37,049 bases of DNA, taken from Bacillota bacterium (GTDB taxonomy: Bacteria; Bacillota; Bacilli; Bacillales; Cytobacillaceae). The notes beneath the pieces were generated by a model. That model searched no databases and was not told the origin of the DNA. It saw only the letters and a list, made by a program, of their open reading frames with translations. The DNA lies in assembly GCA_030705955.1 (NCBI GenBank), contig JAUZPL010000042.1, forward strand, positions 1-37,049, read 5' to 3'. The position numbers and the translations under genes were made by a program. Positions within the stretch are counted from its first letter, which is position 1. Each line of letters opens with the position of its first letter. This document shows positions 7,238 to 15,036 of this stretch, piece after piece.

Positions 7238-9532
7238 TTATAACAATGGATTTTCGTGTTTAGCTTTCAATCGAAGCCATCTTTTTTCTACTTCTTCTTC
7301 AAATTGATCATATAAGTCTTTATTTTCTTCTTTTAGAAGGTGCTTTGTTTTGCCCATATATTTAAACCAATCAGATAGAGGAACACGATTATTCTTTTCT
7401 TCAGGATTATAGGTAATGGTTGTAATGCCTTGCTCTACTTCGTAAAGTGGGAAGAAGCATGAATTTACAGCCTTCTCTAAAATTACCGTTCCGTAACGAT
7501 CTTCTGATTTCCAGTTAAGTGGACAAGTAATGAGAATTTTACCATATACTGTTCCAACATTTTGAGCATACCATTGAGCTTTTGCTCCTTTTTTCACTAG
7601 GTCTTGAGGGAATGCTTCAGAACCTGTGAAAACATAAGCCATATTCGTTGCAGCCATAATTTGTGGTGTATCTTTATGGTGATATGCCTTTCCTCTTTGT
7701 GCTTTTCCAATGTTTGTTGTACTAGTCATGTGAGCAAATGGTGTTGAATAGGACATTTGTGAACCAGTATTCATGTAGCCTTCATTATCATACTCAAGCA
7801 TGATTAATTTATGTCCACGCAATGCTGTACCAATTGCGGAACCCATCCCAATATCCATTCCGCCATCGCCAGTGATCATCACATAAGTTGCATCATCAGA
7901 TACCTGCACTTCCCCACGGCGTTTTAGTTCTAGGAATGCTTCTAGTGTACCTGATAATGTTGCCGCACCATTTTGGAACAAGTTGTGCATCATCGTTTGT
8001 TTATGTGAGCTATGCGGATAAGAGGTTGTCGTTACATAAGCACATCCTGTTTGGAAAAGGGTAACGATATCACCTTCAATTCCCTTGAAGAATAATTCAA
8101 GTCCACCAAAAATTCCGCAGCCTGGACATGCACCATGTCCGGAAGCAATCCGTTTTGGTTTGGAAGTTAAAGCTCGTAATGGCGGAATTTTAACCTTTAA
8201 TTTATTTGTTTCTTCATCCATTTTCACTTCAATTAAGCCAGTTTTGTAGGCATCTCCATGCTGTGGAGTGATGACTGGTTTAAGAACTTTTTCTGGATTT
8301 CCTGGAACGATACCATGATAATCAAAAGGTTTTTCAGCATATCCTTTTTCCATTGCATCGATCGTTAATTCAAAGAATTTCTCAGCATCTGATGCATAGA
8401 AATCCTTTCCGCCTAGTCCAAATACTCTGCTTAACACAACGGTCTCTGCATTGTGGGCAGATTGAAGAGCAGATTTTACTTCGTGAGTTAAGTTAGGGCC
8501 GTTAGCACCATAAGAATCTGCACGTTCACCAATCAGTAATGCTTTCACATTTTTTAATGCTTCAGCAATTTCTTTTGATGGGAATGGGCGAATGATATTA
8601 GGACTTATAACACCTGCTTTAATTCCTTTTTCACGTAACTTATCAACAACATCTTTAGCAGATTCTGCGGCTGAATTTAATAGGAATAAAGCAACCTCTG
8701 CATCTTCCATTTTATATAAATCTAGAACAGGATATTCTCTTCCAGATAGTTTCGCATATTCAGCTGCAACTTCTTTAAACACCTCACCAGCATTGTATAA
8801 AGCTTCTGACTGCTGGTAGTGGTTATTCATAAGATCGTCCCCATTCATATGGGCGCCGATTGTTACAGGCTTCTTCGGATCTCTAGCAAAATTGTAATCT
8901 GTTGGGCATTCGCCAACAAATTTTTGTACAATTGTACGGTCTTTGAAGTAATTAACTCTACGCTTTTGATGGGAAGTAAAGAAACCATCATATGCAACAA
9001 TAACTGGAAGGCGTACTTTTGAATGTTCAGCAATTTTTAATGCCATAATATTCATGTCATACACAGCTTGTGGTGTTCTTGCTGTTAAAATAACCCATCC
9101 TAAGTTAAGACCGTAGTACAAATCAGAATGATCTCCACGAATATCAAGCGGGCCACTAACAGCACGTGTTACTAGATTCATAACCATTGGGAAACGTGTC
9201 CCCGCTTGAACTGGAAGCTGTTCGATCATATATAGGAAACCATTTGCACTTGTTGCATTAAATACCCTTGCACCAGTTGCTGAAGCCCCATAACAAATAC
9301 CAGCTGCACCGTGCTCACCATCAGCAGCAATTAGTTTAATATCATGCTCACCGCGTGCCTTCATTTGATCTAAAAATTGAGCCACTTCAGTTGATGGAGT
9401 TATTGGGAAATATCCCATAATATGATAATTGATTTGTGCTGCTGCCATTGCAGCCATTTCGTTTCCAGACTCAAAAGTAGAAATCTGCTCAGCAGCATTC
9501 ATTTCTGATAATTTATCCTCTAACATTGCCAT
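7238..9532 (-). CDS. 2-oxoacid:ferredoxin oxidoreductase, fused alpha-beta (TPP) subunit
   Basis: This 764-residue protein joins two subunits that are often separate. Residues about 20-430 are the alpha part (GYFPITPSTEV at 40-50, SGPLDIRGDHSDLY at 126-139). Residues about 450-764 are the TPP-binding beta part (ACPGCG at 468-473, GDGGMDIGMG at 555-564, YDNEGYMNTGSQ at 581-592). Cys469, Cys472 and Cys497 plus a later CPLNW cysteine fit the beta-subunit [4Fe-4S] site. The enzyme oxidatively decarboxylates a 2-oxo acid to its acyl-CoA and reduces ferredoxin. Pyruvate is the likely substrate given lutABC next door (inference); 2-oxoglutarate or branched-chain oxo acids are not excluded. The start overlaps the previous stop (TAATG), with GGGGG eight bases before. 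Confidence 0.88.
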   Translation of the reverse strand: MAMLEDKLSEMNAAEQISTFESGNEMAAMAAAQINYHIMGYFPITPSTEVAQFLDQMKARGEHDIKLIAADGEHGAAGICYGASATGARVFNATSANGFLYMIEQLPVQAGTRFPMVMNLVTRAVSGPLDIRGDHSDLYYGLNLGWVILTARTPQAVYDMNIMALKIAEHSKVRLPVIVAYDGFFTSHQKRRVNYFKDRTIVQKFVGECPTDYNFARDPKKPVTIGAHMNGDDLMNNHYQQSEALYNAGEVFKEVAAEYAKLSGREYPVLDLYKMEDAEVALFLLNSAAESAKDVVDKLREKGIKAGVISPNIIRPFPSKEIAEALKNVKALLIGERADSYGANGPNLTHEVKSALQSAHNAETVVLSRVFGLGGKDFYASDAEKFFELTIDAMEKGYAEKPFDYHGIVPGNPEKVLKPVITPQHGDAYKTGLIEVKMDEETNKLKVKIPPLRALTSKPKRIASGHGACPGCGIFGGLELFFKGIEGDIVTLFQTGCAYVTTTSYPHSSHKQTMMHNLFQNGAATLSGTLEAFLELKRRGEVQVSDDATYVMITGDGGMDIGMGSAIGTALRGHKLIMLEYDNEGYMNTGSQMSYSTPFAHMTSTTNIGKAQRGKAYHHKDTPQIMAATNMAYVFTGSEAFPQDLVKKGAKAQWYAQNVGTVYGKILITCPLNWKSEDRYGTVILEKAVNSCFFPLYEVEQGITTITYNPEEKNNRVPLSDWFKYMGKTKHLLKEENKDLYDQFEEEVEKRWLRLKAKHENPLL

Positions 9533-10545
9533 TAGAAACTACCCCCTGCCAAATAAGGAAAGTTTTGCTTCACACGGTTTTCATCAGCATATCCAATCAT
9601 TTCGCGAAGATCGCTTAATGCATCTGTTGGACATGCTTCAACACATTTTAAGCAGCCTTTACAATATTGGTAATCAATCCCCTGTAGAACCATTTGCTTT
9701 CTTCCGCGTTTATCTTCACTTTCTTCCCAAACGAAGCAGAAATCAGGGCATACGTTGTCACATGCTGCACAATTAATGCACTTTTCTTTTTCAAACATAG
9801 GAAGAAATCCTTGTCTTGAACCGCTTAAATCTTTAAAAATACTATTTGCCTGTGTAGTCATTACACCGCCAAGGTCCTGGGTTAAATAGCCTAGACGTGG
9901 AAGAGGACGTTCAAAGCTTTTTCCTTCTGCTTCAGCAGGAACCTCGTATTTTTTAAACTGGACTTCTTTATATCCTCTATCGAACGTGCGAATATTTGGC
10001 TCAACCATATGAGGATATTTCTTTTGAAATGTCTTCCGAATGACGTTTCTCATTGCATCCGGATCAAGGAAATCACAAATACGGTATAATGCGCCTAGCA
10101 TGGCAGTATTAACTTTTGTTTTCTCTTCAACAGCAATTCCTAACGCATCAACAATTGCCAATGTTCCATATTCAAGTTTTAAATCCTTTTTAACTTCGTC
10201 AAATTCTCTTGTCGAATTGACAAGTACAATTCCATCAGCATTTAAACCGCTTACAACATCAATTGTTTTGTAAAGTGCTTCATGGAATACCCCAACAACA
10301 TGTGGTTGTTCAATTGGACTATGATCCCTAATTTCTACACCAGGTTCACAGTAACGAATAAAGCCTTTTACTGGAGATCCTTTTTTCTCTGAACCATATG
10401 AAGAAAAGTTCATCCCATTTAATCCAAGCCCTAAAACACCTGCTTCAGCAAGCATTTTTCCAGCTAAATTTGCACCAAGACCGCCAATCGATTCAAGACG
10501 AATCTCAAAAAATCCAAGGTCATTTTTTTTCGGTAAGATTGACAT
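9532..10545 (-). CDS. 2-oxoacid:ferredoxin oxidoreductase, fused gamma-delta (ferredoxin) subunit
   Basis: Residues about 12-195 of this 337-residue protein are the gamma domain (RLESIGGLGANLAGKML, then SYGSEKKGSPVKGFIR). The C-terminus is a bacterial two-cluster ferredoxin (delta) domain with C256-x2-C259-x2-C262-x3-C266 and C295-x2-C298-x2-C301-x3-C305. It therefore provides CoA-binding and electron-exit functions for the fused alpha-beta subunit encoded next. Stop and start overlap by one base, so a fixed stoichiometry is likely. A GGGAGGGAG ribosome site precedes the ATG. It is the first gene of a two-gene operon. Confidence 0.88.
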   Translation of the reverse strand: MSILPKKNDLGFFEIRLESIGGLGANLAGKMLAEAGVLGLGLNGMNFSSYGSEKKGSPVKGFIRYCEPGVEIRDHSPIEQPHVVGVFHEALYKTIDVVSGLNADGIVLVNSTREFDEVKKDLKLEYGTLAIVDALGIAVEEKTKVNTAMLGALYRICDFLDPDAMRNVIRKTFQKKYPHMVEPNIRTFDRGYKEVQFKKYEVPAEAEGKSFERPLPRLGYLTQDLGGVMTTQANSIFKDLSGSRQGFLPMFEKEKCINCAACDNVCPDFCFVWEESEDKRGRKQMVLQGIDYQYCKGCLKCVEACPTDALSDLREMIGYADENRVKQNFPYLAGGSF

Positions 10546-10820
10546 ATTCTCCCTCCCTATATTCCTACAAAAATATCATATTTAAAGTAGTTAAGAATTA
10601 ACTTCCCCAATAATTATTGTATGGCAACTTTTTTTAATAATCTGTGACAAATGTTAAACAATGCTAAATTTTTTCTATAACACATTATATTTTTTAAAAT
10701 AAACCTTTAATTTTCCTGACTTTGGTACTACTTGGTAATTATACAACAGCCTTCAATATGTTATATAACAGAATTTAAATAATTGGTTTTTTGAATAAAA
10801 TCTGTATGAAAATACTCGTA
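10546..10820 (-). promoter_or_regulatory. Promoter region of the ferredoxin oxidoreductase operon
   Basis: This 275-bp A/T-rich stretch has no gene. On the minus strand there is a TATAAT hexamer just downstream of a perfect 12-bp palindrome TGTTATATAACA (10759-10770). No good -35 was found for it. A second weak dyad, TGTGACAAATGTTAAACA on the plus strand near 10644-10661, loosely recalls Rex or Fnr sites but does not match either well. No cre site was seen here. Confidence 0.4.
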
Positions 10821-10864
10821 AAAAAAGGATCTGCTTCTATTAGTCAGAAGCAGATCCTTTTTTT
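10821..10864 (-). terminator. Terminator of lutABC
   Basis: AAGGATCTGCTTCT pairs perfectly with AGAAGCAGATCCTT around a loop of six bases and is followed on the minus strand by a T-run. Its outer A/T pairs reach the lutC stop codon. Confidence 0.92.
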
Positions 10865-11582
10865 ATAGATCATTTATAATAATGTAGGATGCTTTAACAG
10901 GACCATGTACTCCGACAACAAGGTTTAATTCAATATCAGCTGAATTACTTGGGCCTGTTATAAAATTTACACAGGAAGCTATTTCACCATTTCTTTGGTA
11001 CATATCCCTCATTTTTAGAGCTGCCTGAGTCATTCTTGGAACAATAGAGCTCTTTGGAATTAGGGCAATATAGGTAGCTGGTAAGAAACTTACTGTTCTT
11101 CCTTTATCTTTATCACTAAATAAGACAACCGTTCCAGACTCCGCCAGGGTAATTTCGCTAATCGTTATCCCAACGTTTGCCATTTCAGCCTTATGAATAT
11201 TTTCTTCGCCTTTTGTATAATCCCATTCATATACATTCATACACTGTTCTGGCCATTCTTTTTTAAACAGGGAGTCAAGGCCCCATTTTGAAAAACGTTC
11301 ATCTTTCCACGTTACAATTGGACCTCCTCCATAATTCGCAACGATTTCTGCAATGGTTCCTTTTAAACCATTTAAATTTGTTTCATAAAGCTTTGTATGG
11401 ATTTTAGTACATTGTTCCTTTAGTACCTCTACTAATTCATCAAGTGAAGCATTTTTTAAAACCTCATATTGAGGTTGAAACTTCCATTTTGGTTTTTCAA
11501 TTGGACTTGTAATTCTTGGCCTTCCGAACTGATTTGCAATCTGATCTAAAAACTCATCGCGATTTTGGATGGTTCCTTTCAT
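10863..11582 (-). CDS. lutC: Lactate utilisation protein LutC (LUD domain)
   Basis: This 239-residue LUD (formerly DUF162) domain protein has the conserved stretch GTVVLFSDKDKGRTVSFLP at about 159-177 and the NFITGPSNSADIE segment near the C-terminus. LutC is the third component of the LutABC L-lactate oxidising complex, which converts lactate to pyruvate; its own chemical role is not settled in the family. The gene overlaps the lutB stop by one base (TAATG), so translation is coupled. It closes the lutABC operon. Length matches B. subtilis LutC. Confidence 0.93.
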   Translation of the reverse strand: MKGTIQNRDEFLDQIANQFGRPRITSPIEKPKWKFQPQYEVLKNASLDELVEVLKEQCTKIHTKLYETNLNGLKGTIAEIVANYGGGPIVTWKDERFSKWGLDSLFKKEWPEQCMNVYEWDYTKGEENIHKAEMANVGITISEITLAESGTVVLFSDKDKGRTVSFLPATYIALIPKSSIVPRMTQAALKMRDMYQRNGEIASCVNFITGPSNSADIELNLVVGVHGPVKASYIIINDL

Positions 11583-13009
11583 TATTTCTTACCTCCTTTT
11601 TCACGATTTTTAAACCAATCTCTAAACCGTTCTTTGTTCGGAGCTGGGAATTCCCGACTTTCAGTCCATGCCTTCATAGGTCCAGGGCCATTGGAAATTT
11701 TATCCCCTGCAGTAAATGGGTTCATGGCTGTTGGAGCAATTTTTGAACCAATTTTATATAAAGTTGGAGAAGCCGCTCCTAAACCAAAGGCTTTCATTAG
11801 AAGCTTTTCAGGAACTGGAGCTTTTCCTTCTTTTTCAACAATAACTTGGCGATGTTTGTGAATAAGCTTGTGCAATGGTATTTTAACAGGGCAAACTTCT
11901 GTACAAGCCCCACAAAGGGTTGATGCATATGGAAGTTCCTTATATTCATCATATCCCCCGAGAAGTGGAGACAATACGACACCAACAGGACCTGAATAAA
12001 TGGATCCATAGGAATGTCCGCCAATATGACGATATACAGGGCAAACATTAATACAAGCTGCACAGCGGATACATTGCAAGATGGACTGGAACTCACCACC
12101 AAGTATTTTTGACCTTCCGTTATCCACAATAACCAGGTGGAATTCTTCAGGACCATCAACATCCTGCTTTTCCTTCGGTCCTGTTAAGACAGTGATATAA
12201 CTAGTTAGCTTTTGTCCAACAGCGCTTCTTGTTAACATGCTAACTAGAACTTCCATCTCTTCAAAAGTTGGAACAAGACGTTCCATTCCCATAACTGTAA
12301 TTTGTGTTTTTGGTAAGGATGTAACTAAGTCTGCGTTTCCTTCATTTGTGACAAGGGCAAAGGAACCCGTTTCTGCAACAGCAAAATTACATCCAGTAAT
12401 CCCAATATCAGCCGTTAAGTATTCCTTTCGAAGCATTTCTCTTGCATGCCAGGCAAGTTCTTCAGGCTTTGATGTCTTTGTGTAACCTAATTTTTTGGCA
12501 AATACATCACGAATCTGCTCCTTGTTTTTGTGTAAAGCAGGAACAACAATATGTGATGGCGGATCATGATCATCAATTTGGAGAATGTATTCCCCTAAGT
12601 CTGTCTCGATTACTTCACAATTTTCTTTTTCTAAACATGCGTTTAGGCTTATTTCTTCAGTTACCATCGATTTTGACTTTACAATTTTTTTGGCATTCTT
12701 CTTGTGTACAACACTTCTGATATACTCATTGGCGTCTTCAGCAGTCCGGGCAAAAAATACATGTCCTCCACGCTTTGCAACATTTTCACTCAACTGCTCA
12801 AGATAGTAATCTAAATTTTCAAGAACATGCTGGCGGATTTCCTCACCATGTGAACGCCAATCTTCCCAGTTTCCGAGCTCTTCGACGGCATTTCTTCTTT
12901 TTATCCCCATACCATCCTGTGCTCCAGTAACAGCTCCGCGCATAAAGTCGTCTTCTATTCCGCTACCAACACGCTCTTTAAAGCTTTCTGTACCAATCTT
13001 CATTGACAT
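11582..13009 (-). CDS. lutB: Iron-sulfur lactate utilisation protein LutB
   Basis: This 475-residue protein has an N-terminal LUD domain ([19 protein letters not shown] at 215-233), then two cluster motifs: C313-x2-C316-x2-C319-x3-C323, and C366-x2-C369-x3-C373 with a following Pro. This layout is characteristic of LutB, the electron-carrying subunit of lactate oxidation. ATG 13009 is preceded by GGAGGG. A second in-frame ATG two codons on cannot be excluded. It lies 55 bases after lutA and overlaps lutC by one base. Confidence 0.94.
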   Translation of the reverse strand: MSMKIGTESFKERVGSGIEDDFMRGAVTGAQDGMGIKRRNAVEELGNWEDWRSHGEEIRQHVLENLDYYLEQLSENVAKRGGHVFFARTAEDANEYIRSVVHKKNAKKIVKSKSMVTEEISLNACLEKENCEVIETDLGEYILQIDDHDPPSHIVVPALHKNKEQIRDVFAKKLGYTKTSKPEELAWHAREMLRKEYLTADIGITGCNFAVAETGSFALVTNEGNADLVTSLPKTQITVMGMERLVPTFEEMEVLVSMLTRSAVGQKLTSYITVLTGPKEKQDVDGPEEFHLVIVDNGRSKILGGEFQSILQCIRCAACINVCPVYRHIGGHSYGSIYSGPVGVVLSPLLGGYDEYKELPYASTLCGACTEVCPVKIPLHKLIHKHRQVIVEKEGKAPVPEKLLMKAFGLGAASPTLYKIGSKIAPTAMNPFTAGDKISNGPGPMKAWTESREFPAPNKERFRDWFKNREKGGKK

Positions 13010-13064
13010 TTAGAACATCCCTCCGTCCATAAAAATTTTCTCTTTTGAAAAGAAAAAATGACCC

Positions 13065-13781
13065 TTAACGGCTATTTAATACTTCTGCTATATGTAACAC
13101 CTTAATTGGTTTACCTTCACGTTGAATCCGGCCGCCAATGTTCATTAAACACCCTTCATCTGCCCCAATTAAGTAATCTGCACCTGTTTCTTCTATGTGA
13201 AACACCTTTTCATCGACCATTTGTTCTGAAATTTGGGCCATTTTAACTGAAAAGGTTCCACCAAATCCACAGCACCATTCTTTTGCTGGTAATTCAGTAA
13301 AGGTAAGTCCTTTTACATTTTTTAAAAGCTTAATAGGTGGTTCCTTTACTCCGAGTATTCTTGTCATATGACAGGAGGTATGATAGGTTACATGTCCCTC
13401 AAACCTGGCACCTACATCTTCAATTTTTAGAACTTCAACGATAAATTGCGTTAACTCATATGTCTTTTCAGCAAGTATTTTTGCCTTTGGCTCCCAAATA
13501 GGATCCCCTTTAAATACTTCCGGATATTCGTGCAACATTAAGGTACATGAGCCAGATGGTGATACAACATACTCTGCATCAATAAATGTATCAATCATCT
13601 TTTTCATGGCTTCTTTTGAATCCTTTACATACCCACTGTTATAGGCAGGTTGTCCACAGCAGATTTGGGACTCGGGAAAGTCAATTTCACAGCCAAGATG
13701 TTCAAGTAATTCAACTGTTGCTTTTCCTACATTACTTCTAAACATATCTACTAAGCATGTTGCAAAAAGGGTTACTTTCAT
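13065..13781 (-). CDS. lutA: Lactate utilisation protein LutA (CCG-domain)
   Basis: This 238-residue protein has two cysteine-rich CCG domains: [13 protein letters not shown] (Cys41, Cys42) and [11 protein letters not shown] (Cys170, Cys171), as in the GlcF/HdrB C-terminal half. It is the probable catalytic or electron-transfer subunit of LutABC. GAGGGAG lies seven bases before ATG. As first gene of the operon it is preceded by a palindromic operator (13844-13860) shared with lutP, consistent with LutR control. Confidence 0.94.
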   Translation of the reverse strand: MKVTLFATCLVDMFRSNVGKATVELLEHLGCEIDFPESQICCGQPAYNSGYVKDSKEAMKKMIDTFIDAEYVVSPSGSCTLMLHEYPEVFKGDPIWEPKAKILAEKTYELTQFIVEVLKIEDVGARFEGHVTYHTSCHMTRILGVKEPPIKLLKNVKGLTFTELPAKEWCCGFGGTFSVKMAQISEQMVDEKVFHIEETGADYLIGADEGCLMNIGGRIQREGKPIKVLHIAEVLNSR

Positions 13782-13843
13782 CCTAAAACTCCCTCTTTCT
13801 CAAATATCATATAAAAAGTTTATATTTAATTGACTGAAAAACC

Positions 13844-13860
13844 AGGTCATCAGATGACCT
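13844..13860 (-). promoter_or_regulatory. Probable LutR operator in front of lutABC
   Basis: This is a perfect 17-bp palindrome, AGGTCATCAGATGACCT. The core TCATC-N-GATGA recurs upstream of lutP, and the GntR/FadR regulator gene lies between the two. A TTGACA hexamer on the minus strand (plus coordinates 13875-13880) would place the -10 inside the palindrome, so binding could block the promoter. Confidence 0.75.
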
Positions 13861-13940
13861 GTTCAAATTTAGTCTGTCAATTACCTAACATATTACTACA
13901 AATTTTCAAACTTTAGAAAGGGGTTTCAAAAAAAACTTTA

Positions 13941-13971
13941 AAAAAAATACGATTTCAAATTTTGAAACCGT
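13941..13971 (-). terminator. Terminator of lutR
   Basis: ACGATTTCAAA (13949-13959) pairs with TTTGAAACCGT (13961-13971), one mismatch. On the minus strand it is followed by ATTTTTTTT. It sits nine bases after the lutR stop. Confidence 0.75.
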
Positions 13972-13979
13972 TTTAAACT

Positions 13980-14711
13980 TTATTGGATTGGAGCTGCTTG
14001 TTGTAGATAATACCTTTGTAAAATTTCCTCAACGTTTTCTATATGAATTTGCATTGATTGCATTGCTCTCTCAACATCCTGGTCCACAATTGCTTGATAA
14101 ATAGCGGCATGCTCTCCATATAATTTTTCAACAGTTGTTTGCTTTGAAAAAAGCCAAACCTTACGTGTCTCTCTCATCGTTTCAACGATTAATGCTGATA
14201 CATTGTTCATCAAGCTCACTAAAAGTGGATTTTGAGATGCTTCTGCAACAGATATATGAAACAGCCAATCGGCTTCTTCTCCTAACTCTTCATTTCCATC
14301 AGACAATTGCATTTCATCTAAAGCCTTTTCCATCTTTTTTAGATGTTCCACTGTTCTTTTTCTAGCAGCTGTTGCAGCAGATCCAACCTCAATTATTTTT
14401 CTAATTTCCAGTAAATGGTCTATATCCTCTTTATTCAAAAGGATTGCTGTTGATAATGGAAACATAATTTGTTCATTATCAAATTCCTTAATAAAAGTTC
14501 CTTCCCCGTGTCTTAATTCAACAAGTCCCAATGCTCGCAGTGATGTAAGCGCCTCTCGAATTGCAGAGCGGCCAACTTGAAAATTTTCTGAAAGCTGCTG
14601 AACAGAATCTAACTTTTGACCAGGTTTTAATTGTCCAGTTCGAATCATTTCATATATCGTTTCAGCCACTTCTTCATATAACTTTTTAGGCTTTATTTTT
14701 TTATACTCCAT
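13980..14711 (-). CDS. lutR: GntR/FadR-family regulator of lactate genes (LutR-like)
   Basis: This 243-residue regulator has an N-terminal winged helix at about 8-75 (YEEVAETIYEMIRTGQLKPG, then SENFQVGRSAIREALTSL) and a C-terminal FCD effector domain at about 95-230. It lies between lutABC and lutP, both of which carry the same palindrome. This matches B. subtilis LutR, which represses lactate genes until lactate is present. The gene has its own terminator and a TATAAT hexamer (plus 14755-14760) about 45 bases upstream of the start. No copy of the palindrome was found in front of lutR itself, so autoregulation is not indicated. Confidence 0.88.
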   Translation of the reverse strand: MEYKKIKPKKLYEEVAETIYEMIRTGQLKPGQKLDSVQQLSENFQVGRSAIREALTSLRALGLVELRHGEGTFIKEFDNEQIMFPLSTAILLNKEDIDHLLEIRKIIEVGSAATAARKRTVEHLKKMEKALDEMQLSDGNEELGEEADWLFHISVAEASQNPLLVSLMNNVSALIVETMRETRKVWLFSKQTTVEKLYGEHAAIYQAIVDQDVERAMQSMQIHIENVEEILQRYYLQQAAPIQ

Positions 14712-14877
14712 ATCCCCAGCCCCTACTAACCTTTATACTTTCGAATCTATTTCTATTATACATTTTTTCCTATTCTTATTGAAATACAGAGTACAATCTG
14801 CACGAAAAAGAAATAAAGTAAAGTGATAAAAATTACTGGATAACAAAAATATTTAATTAAATTTTCAAAAAAATTGC

Positions 14878-14906
14878 TTGTTTTTTTTTTTAGGGGTTCA
14901 TATAAT
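14878..14906 (+). promoter_or_regulatory. SigA promoter of lutP
   Basis: TTGTTT (14878-14883) and TATAAT (14901-14906) are 17 bases apart. Transcription would begin near 14913, immediately before the operator. The A/T-rich tract upstream could act as an UP element. Confidence 0.65.
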
Positions 14907-14915
14907 TTTGATTAT

Positions 14916-14950
14916 CACCTAAGTCATCTAGTCATCTGATGACTTAGGTG
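14916..14950 (+). promoter_or_regulatory. Nested LutR operator in front of lutP
   Basis: Outer arms CACCTAAGTCATC (14916-14928) and GATGACTTAGGTG (14938-14950) are perfect inverted repeats. The inner AGTCATCTGATGACT (14930-14944) is a palindrome with the same TCATC-N-GATGA core found before lutABC. Three TCATC/GATGA half-sites are thus packed into 35 bp directly downstream of the transcript start. Confidence 0.75.
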
Positions 14951-14955
14951 TAAAA

Positions 14956-14970
14956 ATGTAAGCGATTACT
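14956..14970 (+). promoter_or_regulatory. CcpA cre site of lutP
   Basis: ATGTAAGCGATTACT matches the cre consensus WTGNAANCGNWNNCW at every position. It lies six bases after the LutR operator and about 45 bases downstream of the transcript start, a roadblock position for CcpA. Confidence 0.75.
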
Positions 14971-15036
14971 GTTTAAGGGAGGGAAATTTTGTTTTTTTGG
15001 GGAGATTAGTAAAAAAATTGAATTGGGGGATTCTAT

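Noticed and set aside
11797-12162. 121-codon minus-strand frame within lutB
   Set aside because: It lies fully inside lutB in another frame, and the product has no recognisable features.
14862-14877. CodY-like box upstream of lutP
   Set aside because: AATTTTCAAAAAAATT differs from the CodY consensus at two positions and lies in a generally A/T-rich tract.
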